From an uncultured Prevotella sp. (GTDB lineage Bacteria > Bacteroidota > Bacteroidia > Bacteroidales > Bacteroidaceae), in assembly GCA_900765465.1 (NCBI GenBank), contig CAAFRM010000306.1, forward strand, positions 1-9,429: a stretch of DNA of 9,429 nucleotides, written 5' to 3'. A program made the position numbers and the translations under genes. Below, piece after piece: positions 1-7,000 of the stretch. Numbering within the stretch: the stretch's first letter is position 1; the number at the start of each line of letters is the position of its first letter. The notes under the pieces were generated by a model that did no database searches, had not been told where the DNA came from, and saw nothing but the letters and a program-made list of their open reading frames with translations.

Positions 1-1337
1 TCCCAACCTCTTGGCAGGGTGCAACCATGGAAGATAACCTGTATGCCATAATCGTTGGCATCGCTGAGGATGTCTTCGTAGTTCTGCATGGTCTGCTGCT
101 TGTCGCTACCGAAGAAGTCCACCTTGATTCCTTTTACGCCGATGCTCTTCATCCAAGCCATCTCCTTCTTGCGAGCCACGATGTTGTCCATACAGTTGCG
201 TGGTCCCTGTGGGGCATCATTGGTTATGCCATTGGAATTGTACCAAAGCATCAGACTTACACCCTTGCTCTGGGCATAACAGCTCAGTTCTGCTATCTTG
301 TCTCTGCCAATCTGCGTATCCCAGAGGGCATCCACCAATACATACTCATAGCCCATGGTGGCAGCGAGGTCGATGAACTGCTTCTGGTCATTATAGTTGC
401 AAGAGGCATCTTGCCAGATGAGCCAGCTCCAGGCATATTTTCCCACGCCATACTTCTGGGATGCCTCATAGCGAGGTTCCACTACATCATAAGGGATGGT
501 GGTCTCCACCAATGGTTTCAGGTTCTTACCCACGGTGATGGTGCGCCAAGGTGTGGAGCCTGGCAATGAGAACACGGCATTGTTAGAGCCAATGCCATCG
601 CCCTCTTCCTTCATAGGGAAGGCTATCTGGTAACCTTTGCTGGCATCATAATCGCTGATGTGGCAACCTGGATAATTGCCATGAGTGCCTGTCTCACTGA
701 CCAACACCCAGCCTTCGCCGCCTATCTTGAAGAGGCATGGGAAGGTATAGCCTCTGCCATAACCCGACTTGGCTGTGAGCGGAGCATCTGGCTTGTAATC
801 CTCCTCATAACTTGGCTTGGTACGAGCAAAGCCTATCAGCGGATTGCTCTGTGGAGAGAGGAAAGAGGTGGAAATCTTTGGCAGATTGAATGCCGTCTTC
901 TCCTCATTAATAATAATATGTTGTGCCTTCAAGCCATCAAAGGTATAGCGGAAAGCCACGTCATTGTTGGACACATTGAAGGTAACGGTCATTGGCTCTT
1001 TCTTGCCATTGAGATAAGTCACGTTGAGCTGGTTGGCATGATAATCCACATGCGAAGCCTTGGCGGTACGAAGGTCGTAGCTTTTATCAACCTTTGCCTC
1101 ACTCTTCTTCTGAAAGGTCAAACCCTGGCTGAAATCTCCTACGTTGGCAAGGAGACCGAGCAAGGATGGCTCCATCATTCGTGTGCCAGCATAATCTACG
1201 GAATAATAGAGCTTGCCGTCTTGATCTTCTACCACGACATTCAGTTTACCATCAGGAGAACTGACGGTACTTTTCTCCGCAAAGGCAGAGAGGGCTGTCA
1301 TCAAAGACACTGCCACCAAAAGGAAATTCTTCTTCAT
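1..1337 (-). CDS. GH97 family glycoside hydrolase, probable retaining alpha-galactosidase type (C-terminus outside window)
   Basis: Secreted or periplasmic exo-glycosidase that removes alpha-linked sugars from oligosaccharides. The frame is open from the ATG at 1337 to the window edge: 445 complete codons, against roughly 650-740 in the family, so the C-terminal part is missing. Residues 1-20 are a signal peptide (MKKNFLL, hydrophobic core, SAFA then EK). Residues about 22-270 match the GH97 N-terminal beta-sandwich (SSPDGKL, MEPSLLGL). The barrel begins near E287 (EPRYEASQKYGVGKYAWSW) and continues through YVLVDALWD, GIKVDFFGSDKQ and HGCTLPRGW. D407 in KVDFF lies where retaining GH97 enzymes such as B. 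thetaiotaomicron BtGal97b carry the nucleophile; inverting SusB-type enzymes lack it. The acid/base Glu would fall outside the window, so alpha-galactosidase is an inference and the family call is firm. It has its own strong promoter, so it is probably not dependent on read-through from GH43. Confidence 0.9.
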   Translation of the reverse strand, partial: MKKNFLLVAVSLMTALSAFAEKSTVSSPDGKLNVVVEDQDGKLYYSVDYAGTRMMEPSLLGLLANVGDFSQGLTFQKKSEAKVDKSYDLRTAKASHVDYHANQLNVTYLNGKKEPMTVTFNVSNNDVAFRYTFDGLKAQHIIINEEKTAFNLPKISTSFLSPQSNPLIGFARTKPSYEEDYKPDAPLTAKSGYGRGYTFPCLFKIGGEGWVLVSETGTHGNYPGCHISDYDASKGYQIAFPMKEEGDGIGSNNAVFSLPGSTPWRTITVGKNLKPLVETTIPYDVVEPRYEASQKYGVGKYAWSWLIWQDASCNYNDQKQFIDLAATMGYEYVLVDALWDTQIGRDKIAELSCYAQSKGVSLMLWYNSNGITNDAPQGPRNCMDNIVARKKEMAWMKSIGVKGIKVDFFGSDKQQTMQNYEDILSDANDYGIQVIFHGCTLPRGW

Positions 1338-1414
1338 TCTAAATTATGTAAAATCGTTATGTTGTTATTATGCTCCTATTGTCGATTGTAGTTTCTACAC
1401 TTACAACGATTCTG

Positions 1415-1445
1415 CAAAGATACGCCAAAACATTGGGACTGCAAA
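1415..1445 (-). promoter_or_regulatory. Bacteroidetes-type promoter for the GH97 gene
   Basis: On the minus strand TTTG (1445-1442) is followed by exactly 19 bp and then TATCTTTG (1422-1415), a full match to the primary sigma-factor consensus TTTG / TAnnTTTG of Bacteroidetes. Transcription should start near 1405-1410 and leave a leader of about 70 nt. That leader contains a small hairpin with 5-bp arms (1387-1391 with 1395-1399). Confidence 0.8.
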
Positions 1446-1508
1446 ATATTTCCATACCTTTTTAGCAAAATAGGAACAAACAACAAAGTAAATGCTACAT
1501 AAACGAAA

Positions 1509-1540
1509 GCGAGAATGCCGCAAGAAAACGACATTCTCGT
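1509..1540 (-). terminator. Probable terminator of the GH43 gene
   Basis: Perfect 8-bp arms CGAGAATG (1510-1517) and CATTCTCG (1532-1539), extended by a G-T wobble and separated by 14 nt. On the minus strand the hairpin lies about 50 nt after the GH43 stop and is followed by the moderately T-rich CTTTCGTTTATG. The U-tract is imperfect, so termination is likely but not certain. It separates GH43 from the GH97 promoter. Confidence 0.5.
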
Positions 1541-1587
1541 GCCAAAATACTTCTCACTTTGCTTTAAGAAGGAGTACAGAATGAGTT

Positions 1588-2673
1588 TCAGGGAATCTGC
1601 AGACCAGCAGTAGGTGTAACTCGCTTGATGGTACCATCAGCATTAAACTCCATCTTGTCGATGCACACCTCGCGATGCACGCCAGGCTGATTGTGGAGAT
1701 ACTCCTTGTTGATGCGATGATAAACGATGTACCACTCATCTGTGCCCGGCTTCTGGATCACGGAGTTATGGGCTGTACCATAGATCTCGTGCTGTGGGTC
1801 CTGGATCAAGACAATAGGATCCTTGGCTACCTCAATAGGACCAAGCGGAGACTTGGATGTTCCATAAGCCACATGATAGTTGGCAACACGCGTATCATCC
1901 ACCGACCACATGAAGTAGTACAGACCATTGCGATAGAACACGTATGGTGCCTCACGATAAGCATAATCCTTCAGGCTTCCGCCCTTTGGAGTCATCACGG
2001 TAACGGTTTCGTCCTTAATCTTAGTCATGCTTGGCTCCAACTCGGCACCAGCCATGAAACTGTTGCCCCAATAGAGGTAAGGCTTCTTCGATACGGGGTC
2101 GATGAATACATCCACATCGATGAGCTGACCGTTGCAACCTGGATGATTCTTCGCCAGAAGAGGGTGCCCCAGGTCAACGAATGGACCTGTAGGAGAATCA
2201 GAAACCGCTACACCCATCTGCTTTCTGCCGTTGCCATTAGGACGGGCACTGAAATAGAGATAGTACTTGTAGCTGCCGTTCTTCTGCTTCACCTCTACAG
2301 CCGCCGGAGCCCAGAGATTGCCGTTAGCCCAGGAAATCTGGTCGCTCTTGGCATCGAGCACCACACCTTCGTTCTTCCACTCCTTCAGGTCGGAAGAAGA
2401 ATATACGTAGTATTCATATCCACCCCAGCCCGGAAATCCATCGGTGGTAGAATAGATATAGTACTTACCCGTCTTGTTGGAATACAGGATTTCGGGGTCG
2501 GCATGAAAGCCTGGCAAGATAGGGTTGCCCAATCCGCTGGCGATGACAGGCTGATTTTCATTGAGCGCAGGCCAGTTCTTGGCAGCCTTCTTTGCCGCAT
2601 TAGCATTCATGGGCATTCCAAGAGCCAACGCAGCCATCATCAAGCCACCGATTGTCAGTTTTTGATTCATCAT
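1588..2673 (-). CDS. Secreted GH43 family glycoside hydrolase (arabinofuranosidase/xylosidase/galactanase-type fold)
   Basis: A 361-aa single-domain, five-bladed beta-propeller glycosidase, likely acting on arabinose-, xylose- or galactose-containing plant polysaccharide side chains; the subfamily and substrate cannot be fixed by eye. Residues 1-26 form a signal peptide (MMNQKLTIGGLMMAALALG, cleavage after NANA) with no lipobox, suggesting the periplasm. The three GH43 catalytic acids are recognisable: D59 in NPILPGFHADPE (general base), D186 in GQLIDVDVFIDP (pKa modulator) and E241 in YREAPYVFY (general acid). Other family features are YYIYSTTDG, a WAPAAVEV segment and YGTAHNSV near the C-terminus. 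The frame stays open up to 2712, but I chose 2673 (2670 is nearly equivalent) because the signal peptide begins there and the -7 box at 2710-2717 overlaps the upstream ATG. No accessory carbohydrate-binding module is present. Confidence 0.9.
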   Translation of the reverse strand: MMNQKLTIGGLMMAALALGMPMNANAAKKAAKNWPALNENQPVIASGLGNPILPGFHADPEILYSNKTGKYYIYSTTDGFPGWGGYEYYVYSSSDLKEWKNEGVVLDAKSDQISWANGNLWAPAAVEVKQKNGSYKYYLYFSARPNGNGRKQMGVAVSDSPTGPFVDLGHPLLAKNHPGCNGQLIDVDVFIDPVSKKPYLYWGNSFMAGAELEPSMTKIKDETVTVMTPKGGSLKDYAYREAPYVFYRNGLYYFMWSVDDTRVANYHVAYGTSKSPLGPIEVAKDPIVLIQDPQHEIYGTAHNSVIQKPGTDEWYIVYHRINKEYLHNQPGVHREVCIDKMEFNADGTIKRVTPTAGLQIP

Positions 2674-2709
2674 TGTCTTGTTATTAAATGTTTGTATTCT
2701 TTTTGCTTG

Positions 2710-2717
2710 CAAAAATA
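2710..2717 (-). promoter_or_regulatory. -7 promoter box for GH43
   Basis: TATTTTTG on the minus strand fits TAnnTTTG. No TTTG stands at the ideal 19-bp spacing; that position instead borders the palindrome at 2724-2737. The implied transcription start near 2703 gives a leader of about 30 nt before the ATG at 2673. Confidence 0.5.
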
Positions 2718-2723
2718 CAACTT

Positions 2724-2737
2724 TTTATTCGAATAAA
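2724..2737. promoter_or_regulatory. 14-bp perfect palindrome TTTATTCGAATAAA upstream of GH43
   Basis: Perfect palindrome centred between 2730 and 2731, lying 6 bp upstream of the GH43 -7 box, where a -33 element or operator would sit. A TTTATTC core occurs at nearly the same promoter position upstream of the HAD gene and the HTCS gene. It could be a regulator site or simply AT-rich promoter spacer. Confidence 0.35.
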
Positions 2738-2805
2738 GGTACACAATTTGTGATAAACATGTCATCATTTCATTCAAAATCTTCATTTTATTCAAATATT
2801 TATTG

Positions 2806-2813
2806 TATCTTTG
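2806..2813 (+). promoter_or_regulatory. -7 promoter box for the HAD phosphatase gene
   Basis: TATCTTTG matches TAnnTTTG exactly and lies 29 nt upstream of the ATG at 2843. No TTTG is present at the -33 spacing; TTTATTCAAATA occupies 2787-2798 instead. The GH43 and HAD promoters are divergent within 130 bp. Confidence 0.6.
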
Positions 2814-2842
2814 CCCTCAAATAGCAAAATCATATCAAAACA

Positions 2843-3667
2843 ATGGAAAAAGCAAAACAGATTCCTTATCGTGCCATTGCCCTGGATTTGGATGGCACCC
2901 TGACCAACCACGAGAAGGTGGTTACCCCAAAGACCCGCGAAGCCTTGCTCAAGGCTGCAAGCGAGGGAGCCGTAATTATCCTTGCCTCTGGTCGTCCTAC
3001 CTACGGCATCGAACCGGTGGCTGAATGTCTCGAACTGAACCAGCGAGGAGGATACATCCTTTCTTATAATGGTGGCAACATCGTGAATGCCCAGACTGGC
3101 GAAAAACTCTTCTCGCAGTTTCTGCCGGATGAAGTGATACCGGAATTATATGCCTATGCCAAGGAGAAAGGTCATGCCCTGCTGGGATATGCCGGCAACG
3201 AAATCATCACAGAGATGCCAGACGATGAGTATGTGAAAGAGGAGTCGCGCATCAACAAGATGAACATCCGAAAGGTAGATAACCTGTTTGAAGCCCTGGA
3301 GCCCCATCCAACCAAACTTCTCATGACGGGCGACCCTACCCTCATGCTCAAGGCTGAAGAGGAATTGGTGGAAAAATTGGGAGACAGAATGGATATCTTC
3401 CGCTCGGCTCCTTTCTTCCTGGAGCTGGTGCCTAAGGGCATCGACAAGGCAAAGTCGCTGACTCGCCTTCTGGCGAAAATCAATCTTACTCCTTCCGACA
3501 TGATTGCCTTCGGCGATGGTTACAACGACCTGAGCATGCTGAAGCTTGCCGGTATGGGGGTGGCGATGGAGAATGCAGCCCCAGAAGTAAGAGCCGAAGC
3601 CGACTATGTTACCCTATCAAACGAAGAGGATGGCGTAGCCGCAGCCCTCGAACATTTCGGAATGTAA
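2843..3667 (+). CDS. Cof-type HAD-IIB family phosphatase
   Basis: A 274-aa cytoplasmic Mg-dependent phosphatase of the haloacid dehalogenase superfamily, Cof/YidA-like subgroup, which typically hydrolyses sugar phosphates and other small phosphorylated metabolites. All four HAD motifs are present: motif I DLDGT with nucleophile D15 and acid/base D17; motif II S49 in ILASGRP; motif III K202 in KGIDKAKSL; motif IV GDGYND with D225 and D229. The IIB cap domain occupies roughly residues 85-190, between motifs II and III. Length is normal and the gene appears intact. The start is the first ATG after the promoter box. It is transcribed alone, divergently from GH43 and toward the HTCS. The true substrate is unknown; a sugar phosphate would suit the neighbouring glycosidases, but that is only context. 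Confidence 0.92.
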   Translation: MEKAKQIPYRAIALDLDGTLTNHEKVVTPKTREALLKAASEGAVIILASGRPTYGIEPVAECLELNQRGGYILSYNGGNIVNAQTGEKLFSQFLPDEVIPELYAYAKEKGHALLGYAGNEIITEMPDDEYVKEESRINKMNIRKVDNLFEALEPHPTKLLMTGDPTLMLKAEEELVEKLGDRMDIFRSAPFFLELVPKGIDKAKSLTRLLAKINLTPSDMIAFGDGYNDLSMLKLAGMGVAMENAAPEVRAEADYVTLSNEEDGVAAALEHFGM

Positions 3668-3690
3668 TTGATAACGAGGGTGTGTCATTG

Positions 3691-3741
3691 TTCATCGGAT
3701 TACGCGGAATAAACGGAACCTTAACCGCGTAATCCGATGAA
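3691..3741. repeat. Perfect 17-bp inverted repeat (REP-like palindrome)
   Basis: TTCATCGGATTACGCGG (3691-3707) is the exact reverse complement of 3725-3741, with a 17-nt loop. The left arm and loop also contain three CGGA units at a 9-nt period (CGGATTACG, CGGAATAAA, CGGAACCTT). It starts 23 nt after the HAD stop. No T-run follows on either side, so it is not a classic intrinsic terminator. It resembles dispersed intergenic palindromes of other bacteria; copy number cannot be judged from this window. Confidence 0.85.
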
Positions 3742-3780
3742 GAACATAACGCCAACCTAATTATATTACAACGACCTTAA

Positions 3781-3827
3781 AAAACGTCCCTTTTATTTTC
3801 TAAATTGTTCATTATTAGACGTTTTTA
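3781..3827. terminator. Possible bidirectional AT-rich terminator between HAD and HTCS genes
   Basis: AAAAACGTC (3781-3789) pairs with GACGTTTTT (3819-3827) across a 29-nt AT-rich loop. The arms give T-runs in both directions, as expected between convergent genes. The large loop and weak stem make this tentative. Confidence 0.35.
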
Positions 3828-3882
3828 TATTTTTTCGAAAACCAATTATATAAAAACGAAAGCATCCAACGCAAAATATCAC

Positions 3883-3890
3883 TAACTTTG
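3883..3890 (+). promoter_or_regulatory. Orphan -7 promoter-like box
   Basis: TAACTTTG, in the context CACTAACTTTGCGCCCG, is an exact TAnnTTTG match on the plus strand, but no TTTG lies 19 bp upstream. It points toward the 3' end of the convergent HTCS gene and has no credible coding sequence behind it. It may start a small RNA or antisense transcript, be a leftover from a lost gene, or be chance. Confidence 0.4.
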
Positions 3891-3948
3891 CGCCCGTAAA
3901 AAGAATATAGAATTTCCCAATAAACTTCAACTAAAATACTGTTTTTTG

Positions 3949-4072
3949 AATAAGGGTGAGGCGATGAGCCTCATCCCCTATTGGAACAAACCTGATGACA
4001 ATAGGCAATCCAAAAATACTTGCGAGAACGGGGAACTTGCAGGAAAGAGCAAGCTCCATAGAAATGGAGCTT
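3949..4072. other. Structured region: hairpins downstream of the HTCS stop
   Basis: Three foldable elements lie in this stretch. First, arms 3949-3962 and 3968-3982 (GAGGC, 5-nt loop, GCCTC, extended outward with small bulges). Second, CTTGC at 4036-4040 can pair with GCAAG at 4049-4053. Third, a perfect 9-bp hairpin AAGCTCCAT (4051-4059), loop AGAA, ATGGAGCTT (4064-4072), whose last two bases are part of the HTCS stop codon. CCTATTG (3977-3983) can alternatively pair with CAATAGG (3999-4005). None is followed by a convincing U-tract on either strand. It could be the 3' UTR or terminator of the HTCS mRNA, or a plus-strand RNA started at the orphan box near 3890. Confidence 0.45.
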
Positions 4073-7000
4073 ACTGGTATTCGCTCGGCGAAACGCCGAA
4101 CTGCTTCTTAAATGCAACGGAGAAATGGGCCGCAGTACTGAATCCTGTCAACACGGCTATCTCTGAAACATTAAGTTTGCCTTCACGCAACAAAACAGCT
4201 GCCCTGTTGAGCTTGTATTTACGGAAGAAGGTGCCAGGAGTCTCACCTGTAAGTTCCTTTACTTTATAATTAAACTTAGCCGGACTAATCAGCATATCCT
4301 TACACATGGTAGAAACACTCAAATCCTGTTCTTTAGAATGCTTCTCCATCAACTGATATAATTCATCCATAAACTTCCTGTCCTGCTCAGAGAGAGTATC
4401 CGCCACTTTCTTCGACAAGGTCTGAGTTTCCGTACTCTCACCCAAACGCTGACGGAGCGTCTGCATGTTCTGCAACTGCGAAACCACAAGCGCCTTCAGG
4501 TAAGCAGGGTCGAAAGGCTTGGTAACGTATGCCACTGCTCCCAACTTCAATCCCTCTATCTGCTCACTCATCTTCGACATCGCCGTAATCAGTATCACTG
4601 GGATATGACTGAACATCAAATCATTCTTCAATACCCTGCAGAATTCATAGCCCGACATCTTGTCCATGATGATATCGCTGAGTATCAAATCTGGCTTCAC
4701 CTCTTCCAGGTCTGCCAGTGCCTCTTCTGCCGAATAGCGATTCACCACCTCGTAGTCGGAAGCAAAGATATGACGCAAATATTGTGCCACATCCACATCA
4801 TCATCCACCACCAGAATCTTAGGTCTATTCATCTTCTTGTTTTCTTCAGGTTTTGCTTCCATAGAGCAATCTGCACTCAAAGGAATCTGCATCACCCGCT
4901 TCTCCTGTTCCGCAATTTCCACCTTATTATATATAGACCTATCCATAGGCAGGCAGAAACAGAACTCCACGCCATTCCTGAGCGAAGCCTCAGCAGAGGT
5001 TTCGCTCACCGCATGCACATTCTTCACCGTGATAGAACCATGATGAAGCTCCACAAGGCGCTTTACATAATAAAGTCCGATGCCCGTACCCCAACCATAA
5101 AGATTAGGATTCTGCGTATCTGCCAACTGGTAATATCGCTTGAACACATCCTGCAACTTATCCTCCTTTATCGCCTTGCCACTGTTGAAGACAGATATTT
5201 CCAGCATCTTATCCTTCACACCAGCCTGTATTCGGATAACACCTCCAGGCCCTGTATGCTTCAAGGCATTGGTAAAGAGATTACCCAGAATCTTTTCCAG
5301 CTTATCAAAATCCAGCCACATCCGATAGTCGGCACTCTGTTTCACCAGTTCCAGTTTGATGCCCTTGATTCTTGCCGAATCCCCAAAGGCAGTCACCTGC
5401 TGGCGCAACGCCTCGATAACATCTACCTCTGCCACCTTCAGGCGCAGCTCATCCGTCTCCAACTGGTTGAAGTCGAGCATCTGGTCGATGAGCCTCAGCA
5501 TTCTGTTCACACTCATGCACACATGGTTCAGCGTGCGATGCACCGACTGAGGCAAAGCCTTGTCGGCATTCAGCGTCATCAGCGGACCGGCGATGATGGT
5601 GATAGGGTTTCTGAACTCGTGGGCAACATTGGCAAAGAATCTCATGTTCATCTCCTTGGCAAGCTTCTCACGTTCACGTTCCTGCTGTTCCTGCAAGAGA
5701 TGAAGGCGGTTGGTACGTGCCCTGAGATAGAACGTGTTGAGGATATGAAGCACCAGGGCGATGATGCCGGAATAGAGCAACCATGCCGCCGACGACTGCC
5801 AAGGGGCAGGCTTGATGATGATTTCTACCGTGCGCTCAGACAGGGCAGGCTTATCGGGAGCGGATATCAAACGCAAGCGGAATGTGTATTTTCCCGGGGT
5901 AAGGTTGGAGTAATGAGCCTCCTTACCATAGGTAGGCATCTGCCAGTCATGGTCATACCCCTCCAGCTTGTACTGGCACATCAGTGCCGAACGGCGACTG
6001 AACGAAGGATAATAGAAATTAAACCTCAGGTCGTTCTCATCATAGGCGAAAGTATAGCTATCCAGATGCGATACCTCGTCGGTAGCGGCAAGCACCTTGC
6101 CATCCGTCTTCTTCACCTCCATGCCATAGATATTCAGCAGTTCGGCTGCATGAATACCGGCTGGGGTCTGCATGAAATCGGTGTACATTGCCTCTTGCGG
6201 CATAAACTTGCAACCCATAGAACTGCCAAACACCACGTCGCCGTCAGGCGACAGGCAGATGGAATTATTATAAAACTGCCAGTCGTCATGGTCTTGGCTA
6301 GCCGAGAGCAGACTGTTCATCATAAAAACCTTGCTCTTGGAGGTGACAAAGAAGGCATCACGCATGGTGGTTACCCAAAGCTGGCGATTCCTGTCTTCTA
6401 CCATTCCTTCAATATGAGTATCGTTCAGTACCTTGGCACTGCGCATAGACTTTCTCTTCATATCGATGAGGTAAAGTCCATCACGCTTGGTACCCAGCCA
6501 CACCATTCCATACGAATCCAGCTTAGCGAAGGCAGGGTCGAAGTTGCCGTACTCAGGCATGCCAGCCACCTTCATCTCCTTTATCTTTCCCGTTTTAGGA
6601 GAAAGGATGGCGAGATGCATACCCTGCATAAACAGCAGGATATTTCCATCGGCCAGTTTCTCCATCTTGGTTTCATGGTCATAATAGGCACTTGGGACCG
6701 GGATGGTATCAGGCTGCAGGTTATCAAAGCGGAAACGCAGGAGCTTTCCTCCCTCGCTACATACATACAGAGTATCGCCCACCTTCAATCCGTAGCCAAG
6801 CAAAGACTTCAACACGGGAGATTTGTGGAGCACATCGGCACATTCATCGCTGATACGGCAACTCGCCACCTGGTGTCCGCTCACCATCCAGGCATGCTCA
6901 TCATCATATTTCACGATGTTGTTCAGATTGATTTTCTGGGGTGCGGGAACAGAATCGAAGATATTTCGGAATGGTATCTGTCCGATGCGACGGTTTTGCA

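Noticed and set aside
27..1391. Long plus-strand frames (27-569 and 660-1391) across the GH97 gene
   Set aside because: They are in the mirrored register of the GH97 frame. The minus-strand reading has a signal peptide, a promoter and continuous GH97 homology with no frameshift.
2674..2712. Upstream ATG giving 13 extra residues on GH43
   Set aside because: It would place a polar stretch ahead of the signal peptide and overlap the -7 promoter box.
1675..2736. A 353-codon plus-strand frame antisense to GH43
   Set aside because: Same register-alignment effect; the GH43 frame has a signal peptide and all three catalytic acids, whereas the antisense frame has no family features.
3668..4070. Possible transposon ends or CRISPR repeats in the gene-free region
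   Set aside because: Only one palindrome copy and unrelated hairpins are present; there is no regularly spaced repeat array, transposase fragment or target-site duplication visible.
3946..4269. A 107-codon plus-strand frame starting at TTG downstream of the orphan promoter-like box
   Set aside because: It has a TTG start, its second half is antisense to the AraC domain of the HTCS, and the N-terminal half shows no recognisable motif. The structured-RNA explanation is at least as good.
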